Notes: generated by a model not told the origin, from the sequence alone. A stretch of DNA of 64,000 bases from Mactromeris polynyma (GCA_032209605.1 JASFXZ010000070.1:806001-870000); one strand, 5' to 3'; positions 1-13,791 are shown, counted from the stretch's first letter. Numbers and translations are program-made.

Positions 1-2620
1 CTCATTGTCGTAACCTAGAACATTCTGAACCGGCGTGTACAAAATAGCATGTATTGAATTAAATAAAAAAAATATGGAGATTGAATTCAGAGCACGACCG
101 ATCTGTTGTAAACGAGCAGGCCAATGTACTCTAGGTAGTTTGTTCAATGAAGTAATAAGATAGGCGTGGAAGAACAACACGAAGCGTGATCAACCATAGT
201 AATATCATTTTGTAATGAACTGTTTTTGATGAGCTTTTAATGTATTTGGCATTTACACGTCCTTGGAATTGAAAAATCCGAGCTCATTTGTTTTCAAACA
301 CTCGGGCAACTTTACAAATACATTTTCGAATACATTCAGTCGTCATCTATAACTCAGTTAAACTACATGTACTTGCTTCTGTCGACGAACGATTCGACCG
401 ACTAACCGAGAAAGTGACCGAGCGAGAATTTGCAATAAGAAAAATGGATTTATGTGTTCTTATAACTCGTAAATCACTTATTCAGTTCAATTTTCACTAC
501 GAAATTTATTGCATGGAGCATGTTTACTGGTGTCTGAATAAAGGAAACTATTAGCCGCCCAAATACTGGCAAATATTGTACAAATACCAAACAAATTACG
601 GCAATCTTCCTTTTTTGGAAACTAGCAATTTTGTGAAATTGTCTTCAATTTTGTCTCATGTCATTATAAAAAATGATAAAAAGATTAGACACTACATCTG
701 TATCTGTTCTTGTATATTTTACTCACGTACTTTCAATGCGTCTTCTAATCCGTTTTTAATTTGGAACAAAGTTATTTTGATCCAGATTGAATGTTACATT
801 TAGTATTGGAGGATTTACGGCCCAGCATTATCGTGCTATTTGAGGTGGGCGGAATTTAAGTGTGTGGAATTTTAATTTACAATTCCCTATTTCGCTATTA
901 AACTACCCAAAAAATGTCACAAAACATTACAAATTAAGGTTGTCACATTTATTACATCAACCATGCAACACACAAATCCCTACCTGATAGTGGTCATGGT
1001 TTCAATCTAGGTGACATACCATCTACATTTGTACTTGGTTTTGCTGTGTATTAAATGGCACAACAACACAAGTTCTTGAAACATGAGTTTCAGGCAGATA
1101 TCAATTGCGATATTTTGGTGAAACTAGCGGCTGTACTCACCGTCTGTGTTCACAAACATTAATCCAATTTGTTTTGTTTAATTTAAAAAGACCTAGCTAT
1201 AAGATGTTTGATAATATACTCAGTACATTTAAAAACGTAAAATGTAAGATTACTTACCTAAGAACTTAACATGATATTAATTCATTTTACACAATGATGA
1301 ACGCTAAATTTCTTTCAATCAACGGGTATTTTCATATCAAAATGAGTTTTAAAACACACTAAAATGACATTTAAAAGACGTATCACAGGTACGAAAAAAT
1401 TGCGTTTATAAATGTACTGGGTATAGTTGAGATTTTGTCTCTCGGGTGTTGTTATGTACATTTTAAAACGCAAACTGCAAGATTTCTCAAATATCCTGAA
1501 CTTACCTAGGGATGCAAGATAACGACTTGTTATGGTATTATTTCATTTTGCGCAATGATGATAGGGGTTATACATATATTCTTGATTTTCCTATGAAGTA
1601 GTCTAGAAATGAGAACGCATGTCCGTGAGTTACCTCCATAATATAATTTTGGAGTAATACTTGTGTAAGGTAGACTGACTAAACATTTAGACATGTATTG
1701 TGAGTTAGTGGCATCTCAGACAATAGAATTGTACATCTGTTTTAAGGTGTATCTGGCTCATCTGAACATAAAATGTTTGAATTGGCTTCATCCAGTATTT
1801 TTGTTACATTGGCTAAACATCTCTTATAAGAACCATTGCAATGTATAACCGATTGAAACTATCGTTTTTACCATATTACTAACAGACAAACTTGTAAAAT
1901 AACTCGATGGTTCAAAAACTGGATTTTTTTTAATTTTTGATGTACAAACATCTTTTTTCAACAAATATGGATCAATACATTATGAGTTAAGTCTTTGTTA
2001 ATGCATGTTTATTGATGTTTTAAATATAGGAACTATATTTTTCATGTTTGATTTTGCTTTTAAGATTGTGGAGGCAAATCTTATTCTTAAAGATCCAGTA
2101 AATAAGTTGGTCCATATAAGATACCTGCTACAAAATCGTTTGTGTTCGAAATCTCAAACGCCCGCGATTCATAACTTGTCAATATCCGACATAGCCGACA
2201 TATTGACCACATTTTAGCTGTTATATTATTTACATGTATTCGTACATTTTTCTCATATTATTCCAAACTATTGAATTGAATTGTTGAGAGAGAAACCGCT
2301 TCTGATGCCATAAGGAAGACAAATACTGTCAATGGTGTATCTTACACACGGCTTATGATTACAACATATGCATTTGAAGGTACTGAAAATATTGTTCTAT
2401 TGATGCGTGGTAGTATTGCGCCGCATCCTATGCAAATTGAATTAATAGATGTATTTGTACTATTTTTTGTTTGTAATTGGTCTGTAAATTTGTCTCATAT
2501 TATTCCACATTTGTTTTGTTGTTAAATTGATTCGTAGGGAGGGAAACTGCTGTTGAATTCTTAGGACAGACATAAACTGTCAAGGATATTTAATGTATCT
2601 CACTGTTGACTCGTGTTTAA
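1..2620. other. Intergenic, no feature recognised
   Basis: AT-rich sequence with scattered short reading frames (up to 88 codons), none with a recognisable domain or splice pattern. No repeat copy seen. Confidence 0.6.
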
Positions 2621-2919
2621 AGCAACAAGAAATATCTTGAAAAGAGATGGTCGGTGCAATTGGAGGTTAAAATTTGTTGGGCAACATAAAAAATGCCGAG
2701 ACATTACGATTGCTGGTCACTCCAGATCCAAAATGGATTTCGGTAAATTCATCGAAATTCATTGGATTTCGGTTGAAGGCAACGTACCCCTTATCGAAAA
2801 GTTAACCAATCCGCGTCAAAGTTACAAACGTTGTTCGGTTGACGAGAAGTTGGTTTTGTGGTTAAAGTAAGATTTGATTGGTTAACACAACACTGATATG
2901 CAAATTGCAAAGCCATGTT
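2621..2919 (+). repeat. Repeat family C copy 1 (octamer + CCAAT)
   Basis: About 300 bp, from AGCAACAAGAAATATCTTGA to GCAAAGCCATGTTA. It contains GGATTTCGGTAAATTCATCG, a CCAAT box (read as ATTGG) and the octamer ATGCAAAT at 2898-2905. The 85-codon reading frame here is not a gene; the same sequence recurs elsewhere without a frame. No terminal inverted repeat is seen. Confidence 0.82.
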
Positions 2920-3083
2920 AGTAAAACCTCACTTGAAGACCATCCCAATAAAAAGACCACCTCAAATTTAAGAACACAATTTTCAAGTTCATTTTAACAG
3001 TTTTGCTCATTATTAAACCTCAATATTAAGGCCATCTCAATATCAACATTTTCAAGGGTGGTCTTACTATTGAGGTTTTACTG
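2920..3083 (+). mobile_element. MITE family B (CAGTAAAACCTC ends), complete copy
   Basis: Left AGTAAAACCTCACTTGAAG, right ...TTGAGGTTTTACTG, with internal 'gaccacctcaa' blocks. It starts exactly where family C copy 2621-2919 ends. Confidence 0.82.
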
Positions 3084-5412
3084 ATAAATATCAGTAACTT
3101 CAAACTGTTTGCATCAGATGACGGACGAGTCGAGTGACCTACCGTGGATGTAAAGACTGAATGCATTCCTGCAAAACTTAGAGAAGATTATGTGGTCTGT
3201 TAACTCGTTAATCACATATTCAACAGTTTTTTACAACAAAATCATGTGACTGCATTTTCTAATGTTTCAATTACTGTAAAATCGTAGATTTATTGAGGCG
3301 ATTTTTTTTGAGTAATTGTGATGCATTGTCTTCACGTTTTTTCTCGTGTTATTTCGTAGAACTTAACACAGCATTTATATCTGTTCTTCCACACTTCACA
3401 GACGTACTTTCATGTTTCATTGCATGTTCTAAACCTTTTCTAATTTATAACAAGTTTTTTTGTACCAGATCGAATGTTACATTCGATATTCCAAGATATA
3501 TGGCCAAGCGATTCCATCAATTTGTTCGTGGTTGCGTTGTTGATGAGCGTAGAGAGTAAACTTACGATTCTGTTTATGCATGTAAAACCAGGAATTGAGA
3601 ACCATTATTCCTTGTGTGATAAAACTAAAATAACTTTTGAACTCACGTTTCAGTTCTATGGTCACCATGTATATACATACAACGGATGTTGCAACACCCG
3701 AAGCGCCGATAAATTAATAAAACGCACCAACTGATCTTGTATATCAAAATTCTACAAATGATATTTTTACTCGATTTACAGTGATTTAACTACATTGTAT
3801 ATCAAATCATTGTAAATGTTGTTCCGTAGACGTAAATCTGAGGTAAATCATCACATTTACTGTCCTATAATACTCTTTATCTCTTTTTCGTTGGCTTAAC
3901 ACACAATTAGGTACATATTTCATATCGATAAAAGACATACTATCATCGAATGTTCATAATTAACACGTTTTATTACCAGATCGTTGTTAAAAGTCAGTAC
4001 AATTACCGGTAGTTTGGAAAGCCGGGTGTACGGGGTATTGTTTACATGATGTGCGGAATATTGCAAATGAAGCAATGATTTTATTTGTCTTTATAACGAC
4101 TTAGCTTTTAATATGTCATAAGAGTATTGGTATATGCTTTCATATTCATATATAATGTGTTTTATGTATATCAGAACAGACGGTGCAGCGATGTGAGGTC
4201 TTCATCATAGCACGAGAGGCTGTGCGCCTGTACGACAATACCATAAATGCGATCAAAGCCAACTCGACAAGAAATGTATAACACATAGTTGTAGTTATCA
4301 GACACGATTTGACAGTTCTAATATCCGCCTCTATTGAATCATTTAAGATATGAATTGGCCTTCTATAGTAAAATGCTGTCTAAATATCATTCATAATGTT
4401 GCCACTGAGATCGTTGGGTTCGAATCGACCAAAATGTGACATTTACTTGCCGAAAAGAGGATAGTTCTACTCAGATTAGTTATTGAGTTTAACTCCTAAT
4501 ATAAAACTCCATACAATATATATCACCTAGATGAAAGGTTGGAAATTGCTATCCCATTTAAACGTTATCTGTATTAATGTCGTAGAATGAAGGCGCACAT
4601 TTCAATATTGATGTGAGTGATAACGAGTATGCTGTACACTCTAATACTTTATTGGCAATTATAACTTTATCAATTCACATTATCATTATAATTATCAGAG
4701 ACGTATTCGTACGAAGTGTAAACGTGACATTTAAAATGATTACATACGTTCAGTAATTAAACTAGGATGCTCGAACAAATCACATGAAATGACAGAAAAT
4801 CACCGAAAATCAATAAGTAATCACAAAATCACAGAAAATAATTGTCTGTTACCGGACTCTTTTGAGAAATACTATTCAGTGCTATGTGATGATTCGAGCA
4901 TCTCCTGAAATCATACCTGTCACTAAGTCTTGTGGAGTAATCACACTTACAATAAACTGTGTGCATTCCAATTACATGTACTCGCCACGAGCACTCCGAG
5001 TAAAGGAAGCGCATGGAATGAACCTGTATTGGTCATAATCAATTATCAAACTGCGAGTTTGAACATAAAATTGACAATGCAAAATTTTAATAACGTGTCA
5101 AAAGAACTGATATAATACAAATATTGCTGTAAAACCATGTTTAATAGTTCGGAAATGCTCTCAATCAAACACGAACTAAAGCTAACATAAATCGAGGGGT
5201 ATTATGGTTAAATCTATTCATTCCCAGAACGATTAAATACATTAATACCTTAATCTGCTTTTAACAATAAGATGTAGGAAAGAATAAAATGACAGACATA
5301 GTCATATAGACATCTTCTCCTTTATAGACACTCAAATTCATCGACATGTTTTTGGGATTGGATTCAATCGGGATATGAATGTATATGCGTTTTGGGGAAC
5401 AGAACAAGATGA
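3084..5412. other. Intergenic, no feature recognised
   Basis: AT-rich. Overlapping short frames on both strands at 3293-3734 and 4829-5115 look like chance. No repeat family member identified. Confidence 0.55.
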
Positions 5413-5925
5413 AACAAGAGGGCCATGATGGCCCTGAAGAGGATCCCCTAATGACCATCTGTTTGAAGTCATCAAAATTGCAACCGGAGTTTTTAATAAA
5501 GAAGATTTTTGAATTTCTGCTATACATTAGTATACATATAGGAAATGGGGCACCGTCCTCTGCTGGTCATGGTTTTGACAAATCCAAACCCTTCGTTGAT
5601 TTTTTTGTAGAGTGTCACCCTAGTAACATTTCGCTTAAACTCCACAAAGTTGATTCAGATGTTTTTTATGCAAAACAGAAAGTCGGCCATCGTATTGGTG
5701 TTGGTGTTGATCAAGCGTGACGCCTTGTTGTATTTTTGTTGAGTGTTGCCATATGAAGCTCCCAACAACGTGTCATAAATTCTGCCTTGTGGTTTCAGAT
5801 GAGACGATTCTTAAAATATTGTTCACGGAAATACGTACGTACGGGTGGACGGACGGACGACAGTTTTCATCAATGAGGTACTTCTTGCAGCAATCGTTTT
5901 CTTACGGTGTCTCTTCGGTTCTGTA
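5413..5925 (+). repeat. Probable mollusc-type repeat, related to 40831-41075
   Basis: Starts AACAAGAGGGCCATGATGGC and later has ACGTACGGGTGGACGGACGG. The middle ('ctggtcatggttttgacaaa', 'agtgtcaccctagtaac') looks like a repeat body, but I have only this copy. The 113-codon and 69-codon reading frames here have no recognisable domain, and I regard them as chance. Confidence 0.5.
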
Positions 5926-6659
5926 AGTGATGATCGCCAATTAAGTCTGTGAAGCGGGCTAAAACATACGAGTAATTGGCTTAATAATTAGAGTTATTGT
6001 TAGATTCTAATTCCTCTCAAAATGATAAATGTAAGTAATCACCAGACACAACATGCAATAATGCATGAATCGATCATGCGTTGAACAATGTTAAGAACTA
6101 AATTAGTATTTACATAACTGCAATTAAAAAAATATTTGCCATTTAAAGGTCTTTTTAGTGTCATCTTTATTTATTCAAACCACAATACTTATAACCTGTA
6201 CTTGTATAAGAAACAAGTTTACGATCATATTGCGTGATGGTTAACAGTAAGTTGTCTTTCCTTGTTAAAAAGAAACCCAACGAAAGACCACCATATCTTG
6301 TTTACAAAATACAATGTACGCCATGCTTGACCTTGTCACGATTTCCGTAAATTGCCGATGTGCTTCCGTGACTTTCCGTATGCGATATAAATATTCATTC
6401 GGCGTCCGTTTGGTTAAAGTTTTTTTTGTTAAATGATATCATATCCAATAACTCTGACCCCCATTTTTGACAGAATTATTCCTATGTTTGTACTTCGGAA
6501 ATTTAGGTTAAAGTTTTTCATTTGGTGGGATATATCTGCATCCGTGATGGGTCAGTTATCTGAAACTTCGCACTAGCGCTAGGGGATGTATTCCAAAGCC
6601 AGAGAACCCAGCACCATAACTCTGAACACCGCTTTAACAGAGTTATTCTCTTATATATA

Positions 6660-6836
6660 CAGTAGGACCTCGTTCATTCGAATTCATTGGGCCCGAAATT
6701 TATTTCGAATAGTACATTGTTACGAATAACCCATTTCAATTCGACGTGCGTAAGAAGATGTATCGGGACCTGATATTTATTTCGGATGATACCAAGTATT
6801 CGGATAGAAGGTTGTCGAATAAATGAGATCAGACTG
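6660..6836 (+). mobile_element. MITE family A (Tigger/pogo-like), complete copy
   Basis: A 177-bp element beginning CAGTAGGACCTCGTTCATTC and ending in the inverted form ...GAGATCAGACTG, flanked by TA on both sides. CAGT...ACTG ends, a TA target and the 'CCTCGTT' terminus resemble pogo/Tigger mariner relatives (family knowledge). There is no transposase, so it is non-autonomous. Confidence 0.85.
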
Positions 6837-8743
6837 TATATAACAATTCATCAAAAACTCTGGTTCAGGGTTAAACATTCAGGCTACGGACATAGCGGTT
6901 GAATAGTCTAGCGTATTGTCTTAGGGACAATTCTTGTTATAACTTACATATTACTTGCATGTTTGTGATTTCTGAAATAAATTCAATCACAAAAATCTCA
7001 AAACGGTCATAAACATGATTTAAACATGGTATAGATATTATGCGAACGTTGCATTAAATCAAACTGTTGGAATCATAGCATCGTTTATCTTAGATCGACA
7101 AGCATTATTTACTTAGAGTTGGGATTCGGTAATCAAATCATTTATACAGAACAAACAACAAAGATATAAAACCGCAGTCCAAAAATCCTTATCACCACTT
7201 TCATCGCTTTAATGGATTCTGTGAGCGTTTCATATAAATTGGAATCATATAACTACAATTCTTCAAATATTGACGGCAACATGACATAGCATGTCATTTC
7301 TGCTATTGGCTGATCGGCAAGTAACATTGTGCCATGAAACAATTAGACGAGTGACGAGAGAAACAGACATGTCGGGTCGTTAAGGATCAAATAATCTCCG
7401 TGGCCGTCTGGTGTTGTTTTGTGTCATCTCCCTAGTATTTGTCTCTTCCCATTTCTTTTAACTGGATTTGTCTAGAGAAATTCTGATTTGCGAAAGTGGC
7501 ATTCCCTGCTCGGCATTTGTTCACTTTTGAATGGAATGAAATATTTCCGTTTTAAAACTCAATTGCGTCGTCTGTTGAATGTGTTTATTGCATCAATGAA
7601 GGAAAGTATTTCAAGCGTCAAAAAGGATAAAAGTATTGCTGTGTGTGCAAGGTCAACGTATTAACAATCTTCACCATGGAACAATGTGGGATTTGTGCAC
7701 AAAGGGAAATTTAATGACACGTCATTTGTGCACCGTGAACGGATAGTAATTGCGCGTAAGAAAGTAACCGTTAAACGTATCAAATACGCATTTGGTAGGC
7801 CTATTTATCGTCGGCTTATCACTAATAACTCAAATTATCAAATGCGCACGTTAGTGTTCGTCAGATACACATGATTTTTAAACATAATTTAAAAGTTAAA
7901 GTCTCTCCATACGTCTGCTCCACGGAAATGGGTATTTTTGATGTAACAGCATAAATAGTTGATCTCTGAAGAATTTCATACGCTTGATGAGATCAAACTC
8001 TTTGGAAAACATGCGCGGATCCAAACAATCACGACAGTGTGTCAAGGTTGTCCAACTTCTTGTAAAGCACTTGATGTAAGTCAGTCTTTTTAGACAAAAG
8101 CAATGAGACCCTTGAATTTCGGACACACTCTTGATCTATGATTAAATTCGGACATCCCTATTTTGTCAACTTTTCAGAGGGTCATGACCCCGGTCCCTCT
8201 CCGGATGCATGCATTGGATAGATTTGGGGCCAAATCGAACATATGAGTTGTAAAATTTGTAATGCAAACGATTTTGTTTTTTCACGTTAAAGACCTACAT
8301 AAATGAAAGGGGAGATAATAAGGAACTAACTATGCAAAAACAGTCGTTTTCACTGTAAATAAGTATCTTACAATTCCCAACATGTATGATAACATCTCGC
8401 GTTATTCCTACAACATGTCAAGTTACCACTACCGATGTAATTACTGAAGCATTTGCAAAGCAGTTTTTCAATACATGTCATGCTTATATATTTACAATTC
8501 CCTAAACAATTTGTTTAGCACTGTCATCGCCAATATAATGTCTAATTAGTCAGTGAACATTGGATTCCCATTTAGTTCTAATATGCCCTTAAAATTGAAG
8601 ACGAATGACTTTGGATGAAATAATTATATTCAATGCAAAATGGTTTGGATTACACCCGGGGATAAGGGGGATGATATGTAGGTTAATCATTATACTTTAT
8701 TAATTTTATATTTCTGACAATAAAACGAAATATAAGCTGTATA
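6837..8743. other. Intergenic, no feature recognised
   Basis: No gene, SINE head or inverted repeat seen. Short frames at 7686-7874 and 7896-8126 have no domain. Confidence 0.55.
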
Positions 8744-8893
8744 CAGTCGGACCTCGTTCATTCGAATTCATCATGGTTTCGAATAGTCCGTTTCCTTACG
8801 ATGTGGCTAAGAAGATACATCGGAAGCTGATATTTATTTCGGATGACACCAAGTATTCGAATAAAAGGTTGTCGAATAAACGAAGTCAGACTG
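8744..8893 (+). mobile_element. MITE family A copy
   Basis: Starts CAGTCGGACCTCGTTCATTC after TA and ends ...AACGAAGTCAGACTG. About 150 bp, so shorter than the 177-bp copy; the middle has lost some bases. The short reading frame across it is not a gene. Confidence 0.85.
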
Positions 8894-9273
8894 CAATTAC
8901 GTTTCAGAGTAAACATAAACATCAATGGCTCTGTGATACTCGGGCAATTATTCTACAATTCACAAAATGCTAGTTGAAAGAGCACATTTTTAGAGCTCAA
9001 ACAGATTAAATTGCAGACAAAATCTGTACCTTGAATATATCGCTATGTCATAAAACCCTCATAATGTACTATTAACATACAAGACATAAATCCGCTTTTT
9101 ACAAGAATGTATATCCATAATTATTGTACAAATTGCAAATTTACTGAGGCAATTTTCTTCCTTTGACGCCATACAATGTTGATGAATTGTATCACAATTT
9201 AATTCAATATGCATTTCGTAGTGATTAGAAAAAATATTCAAAAAGAGAGAAACCATGATAGCAAGCATTCGAA

Positions 9274-9354
9274 AGTATGTAATATGTCGGCAATTCAATA
9301 AGTATGTAATCTGTCGGCAATTCAATAAGTATGTAATCTGTCGGCAATTCAATA
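9274..9354 (+). repeat. 27-bp x 3 tandem repeat
   Basis: Three consecutive units beginning AGTATGTAAT and ending GGCAATTCAATA. The first unit differs by one base; the other two are identical. Confidence 0.9.
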
Positions 9355-9528
9355 AGTATGTTATGGGGCCATTTAACGAATCACTCAGTGAAGATAATAT
9401 GACATAGGATAGCCTACATAACTCTACATGTATTATGATAAGTTCTTACCAGTTCTTACTCACTTGGTAGCCCACTCGACTGCCAAGCTGGAAGTCGTAG
9501 GACCAAACCACCTGATTCGTTGAATTTT

Positions 9529-9768
9529 ATATACATACACTATAGAAGGGAGAGGACTATAGAGGGGAGAAAACTCTAGAAGGGATGAAAGGATAGAACT
9601 GTAGAAGGTGTAAAGGGAGAGAACTCTATAATGAATAAAGGGAGACAACTATAGAAGGGTTATAGGGATAGAACTCTAGAAGGTGTAAAGGGAGTGAACT
9701 TTAGAAGGGTTAAAGGGAGAGAACTATATAACGGATAAAGGGAGAGAACTCGTGACAACCTCCTGTGG
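9529..9768 (+). repeat. MITE family D arm expanded into a ~25-bp minisatellite
   Basis: Begins TATATACATACACTATAGAA and ends CAACCTCCTGTGG, both shared with the compact MITE at 63776-63920. Between them, units of the type AGAAGGGATAAAGGGAGAGA are repeated about eight times with variation. Confidence 0.72.
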
Positions 9769-11498
9769 TCAGAATTGAGGGTGCTGAGTGACAATTCGAC
9801 ATAAGACAGTACACCCAGAGTTGTTTACTCTCCACCTCTAATTCATTTAAGGAAGTTGTCAGATGCTTGCGGAATGACTGGTAGTTATTCTAGAACACTG
9901 GTTAGATAAACTGCCGGCCACCTATAGATAGAATGTTTACCAAAAAAAACAACATGACTTTTGGCACATGTGAAATTAGGAGTAGTACCTTTGGAATGTC
10001 AGTAAATCTGATTTAAAGATGAACCAAACATGAAAGTATCCTCCTAACACAAAGCAAACAAAAACTTCAATATACAAGAAGTAATGTCTTCATCAAAACT
10101 TAATTGAGTAACATCAGGCATTCCAACTAAATAACCATTTCCTAGTCGTAATATAAAACATCGGGTAAAATGTGAACAAAAAATACAAATCACAACAATA
10201 TCTAACATGAGGAATAGTTCATTGTGTTCCTTTGAGATTTAAAACACAAGAAGATGGAAGATATTGCCACAATAACTATATGTTCTGGTACAATACTACA
10301 TGGTTCCTGTAAATGATGGACTGCGGCATTGTCTAGGCATTGCCTTGAAAGTGCGCAATACGCGTAATGACGATGAACAGCCCATTACTCTTTAAGTGTG
10401 AAATGCCATTTAGTAGAACAATTCTCATCACTTACACACTCCCCAACATGATCAATGTACCCGTCTTTCACCACAGCAATTCATCTGCTGCGTCTGCTTT
10501 ATTTGGCCAAGTTGTCAATAGCTTCAGGGAAAGCAACTTTGTTCTGATCGAATACACAAGAACACTGATTATATAAATGAATCACCCTATCGTAATGTTG
10601 AGATATACATTTCTACACATTTCCATGTCTCCTAGCGCTTTCGGGGAGGCTGTGTATTTGGTAAAAGTGTTTATTTATTATAGTGTCACCCCTACTTAAA
10701 GGGCCAGTCATTCATCACTTATGAGACACCTACTTTCTGAGCACATTTACTTCCCAATTCCTATCCTTTCAGGCACCAGGCAGGTAGGCACACGGTAGCC
10801 ATTATGAACCTCATTGAGGGGGTTTGTATAAATAAAATTATATAGTCGGTACATTGAGGAACAAAAAGAATAGCTTACAACTTAAACATGTATAGACGCT
10901 TAGCAACACAAGAACATATAATTGGATAAAACGAAAGCAAGACGGTCGCAAACATAACAAATGATTTCATTATAACGGTTTGCCGTACCATTACCATGTG
11001 AGAGTGAGATAAAAAGTAGGACAAAGACGAGCCCATTCATGTAGCATGACATACCAGCACATGTCTGTCTTGGACGGGAAACCAAACAAATAATGGGGAG
11101 TGGGCCCAAAACACAATTATCATGGAAGCATGGGAACATTAACAAAACAAGTAAAAATGAACAAAATGTTGATGGCACTCCAACAAAAACGTTCCATCGG
11201 TCTGGTAAAAACATGTGGAGAGCTCATCTCATGTATTAGGTTGCCTCTTTCCCCACATAAAACTGGTTATCATCTAATGAATGACATGTTTGTTGCTTCA
11301 CGAACTTGTAAGCTTATTTTTGTTTAGCCTTACTTCCTATGAATATCTCTCCAGAGCATGTTTGCCTCAACAGTTCCATCATTTAAACAATCCTAAGAAA
11401 TATGTTCGTGCAGACCATAAATTAATACAAATGGTACGAAAGACCCGTCATGACATGCACACGTCATTATTTCTTTCCTAGGAAATATTCAATTCCAG
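9769..11498. other. Intergenic, no feature recognised
   Basis: The longest frame is 104 codons on minus (10900-11214), hydrophobic but without a recognisable family. 'ggggaggctgtgtatttgg' near 10643 may be a scrap of SINE family E. Confidence 0.45.
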
Positions 11499-11633
11499 AA
11501 GTTGAAATCGTGAGTTGGTGAAGTTGAAATCGTGAGTTCATAAATAATTTCAGCTTCACGATTTCGAATTCACGAATTCACGATTTCAACTTCACGAACG
11601 AATTCACGATTTCAACTTCACGGATTCACGAAT
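11499..11633. repeat. Cluster of inverted 'gaagttgaaatcgtga' motifs
   Basis: GAAGTTGAAATCGTGA occurs twice on the + strand (about 11499 and 11519). Its reverse TCACGATTTCAACTTCAC follows twice (about 11578 and 11604), with further CACGATTTCGAATTCACG fragments. The block can fold into several hairpins. Confidence 0.8.
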
Positions 11634-11665
11634 TCTACTACACTAATTTAATATAATCTTGGAAT

Positions 11666-11730
11666 CAGTGCGGGGAGGCATTGTCTTGTGAATATGGCGT
11701 TCCCTGTAATGACGTAATCATTTCTTAACA
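11666..11730 (-). mobile_element. Composite SINE family E, fragment
   Basis: GCGGGGAGGCATTGTCTTGT then ATATGGCGTTCCCTGTAATG matches the conserved block of the copies at 27405-27725 and 31170-31410. Confidence 0.65.
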
Positions 11731-11748
11731 ATATTTGATAATGATTCA

Positions 11749-11842
11749 CAGTCGAACCTTTTTTTCGAATAATACATGGGTTCAAATAGCCCATTTCAAC
11801 TCCAAGTGCATAACAAGATACATCGGTACCTGATATTTGTCA
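11749..11842 (+). mobile_element. MITE family A, truncated
   Basis: Left half only: CAGTCGAACC, then the AATAATACATGG and AAGATACATCGG blocks of family A, breaking off after 'tgatatttgtc'. Confidence 0.7.
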
Positions 11843-11883
11843 GAAACATCATGTTGTATGAATCTTGTTAAAAATTTGGTTTT

Positions 11884-12329
11884 AAACAATACTTAGGTTT
11901 TGTAAAAAATCGTAAGTTCAGAATTGCTCTTTCTAGATTACACGTATCGTCTCACAGATTAGAACTGGAGACAGGAAGATGGCATTAACGCCATAAATCC
12001 CAAGGCCTGAACGTTAATATCAACTATGTAACACATTAGAGGATGAATGCCATTTTGTGTTAGTATGTCCTTTATTCTACAATTTAAGAAAATATCTCAT
12101 TAAATGTTATTTTTGGAAAAGACCGAACGTTCCTAAATTTATTGAACTAATCTCATCCACGAACCAATCTATTGTTAAAACATTATCAATTTATGTATTT
12201 AAGAGCTTTAAAAGACGAGATAATTTATATTATCTTATCTTAACTTCAATGTTATTACAAGTTATCATACTAGATTTATTAGTATATTATTTTAATCTGT
12301 TACTGTCATTCACCGGAATAGATCAATAA
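11884..12329 (+). pseudogene. Non-LTR retrotransposon (LINE) polyprotein C-terminus, frameshifted
   Basis: From 11884 one frame reads KQYLGFVKNRKFRIALSRLH then VSSHRLELETGRW, followed by a stop. After a frameshift, 12036-12329 reads LEDECHFVLVCPLFYNLRKY and further. The 'SSHRLEIETGRW ... EDEFHF..VCP' pattern is the usual end of animal LINE reverse-transcriptase proteins (family knowledge). The sequence to about 12470, with 'gggccaaaggccta', fits a LINE 3' UTR. Dead fragment. Confidence 0.78.
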
Positions 12330-12470
12330 TTATAATTACTATTGTACACTTTTATGCTGTATGCTATTCGTACAGTGTACACATGTGACTTTAAACTATA
12401 TTCTCTGTATTATAGAATATGTGATTCGTGGGCCAAAGGCCTACACTCTTGAAATACACTATAACAACTA

Positions 12471-13791
12471 CGTACGAGGTTTTGCACATTCACTCATGAT
12501 TGTGATTTTTGTAGTTTAATTAAATATGATCGTTCCATACAACGACTGTCAAGCACAGCGTTTTATGTTCCCTAGGTGATATCCGTTCTCTAAAATGTAA
12601 CGAGCAACAAATGAACATTAAAACATTATTACACAACATTGAAGAGCTTTCATGACAATAATCCCGGACTGTGAATGAAATAAAATATGGCCGTTTGACA
12701 ATTAACTCATATAAAAACGGTTTCAATCGATCAGTATTTATTTACATTACTTCATGTATAATGCAGTTTTATTAACCGCGAACGCATGAATATGTTACAT
12801 TGATGATTACATTTCAAAATAGGTGTATTGAAATGTTGGTGTGTGTCCGTGAACTTACTGGAGAAAAAGCCATAGTTGTGTTTTGATAGAAATGTAAACC
12901 AAACAGCAGTTATAGCTTTACCCACGAGAACATTTCCTTACATAAATTGGCATGGACCAGTCCTGAAAGTTCATACACCTGTTCGCGGTCAATCTAACAG
13001 CACAATAAGAACACCCATTGGCTCTTGGGTCCAAACACGTACGGCTTTCAAATGAAAAATGGCCGTTTCGTTCCATAATTGGCATCATTTTTCATAAATA
13101 TGACAATTCTTGCAACAGTACGGGAAAGTGACGAGGAGACAGTCATAAGGAATGATTAAGAACATGTACAAAACCATATTTATGTTAGTGTCTTGCCCCT
13201 TTTGGTTTTGTAATTGTTTACTTGCAGGTGTGGTGACAGGATTTTTGGTGGGGGGCATAAATTAAAGATGGGGGTCACGAGATAAGTTGTCAATTAAGGG
13301 CGTTAAGTACTATAAATGTCTTCAAGTTGACATATGGGCAACAAGATCACCTCGTTTATGTAAATACTTCTGGCGAAGCAACCAGCAAAAATCATAATAA
13401 GCATGGATTTATTTTATTAATTGGAAAGACAAGTTGTTGAATGGTTTAGTGAATTTCAAATATGTACTCCATTCAAATTACATCAAGTGCATTATGATAT
13501 AGAATTTCAATTGCCTGATATTATATATATTAAACTATTGAACGCTCCTAGTCAAAGACAATTAGGTAGGTGACTCAATTAACCAAGTAAAATCCAACAA
13601 AGAACAACATATATAACCAGGAACTTTATCTACAATAACCACACACACCACAAACACAGGGAGTCGTGACAACACATACTATGTAGATGTGAACAATTAC
13701 AAAGGCAATCAAAGGACTGAAGGTCATGGGATGCGCTTTCAAGGAAAGACTACACGTTTTCCATATTATCGTGTTAGAAATCAATACGCGA
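12471..13791. other. Intergenic, no feature recognised
   Basis: Nothing I can support as coding or repeated. Confidence 0.5.

Noticed and set aside
5379..5720. 113-codon + strand frame as a gene
   Set aside because: It begins inside a mollusc-type repeat, shows no domain, and has an overlapping frame on the other strand.
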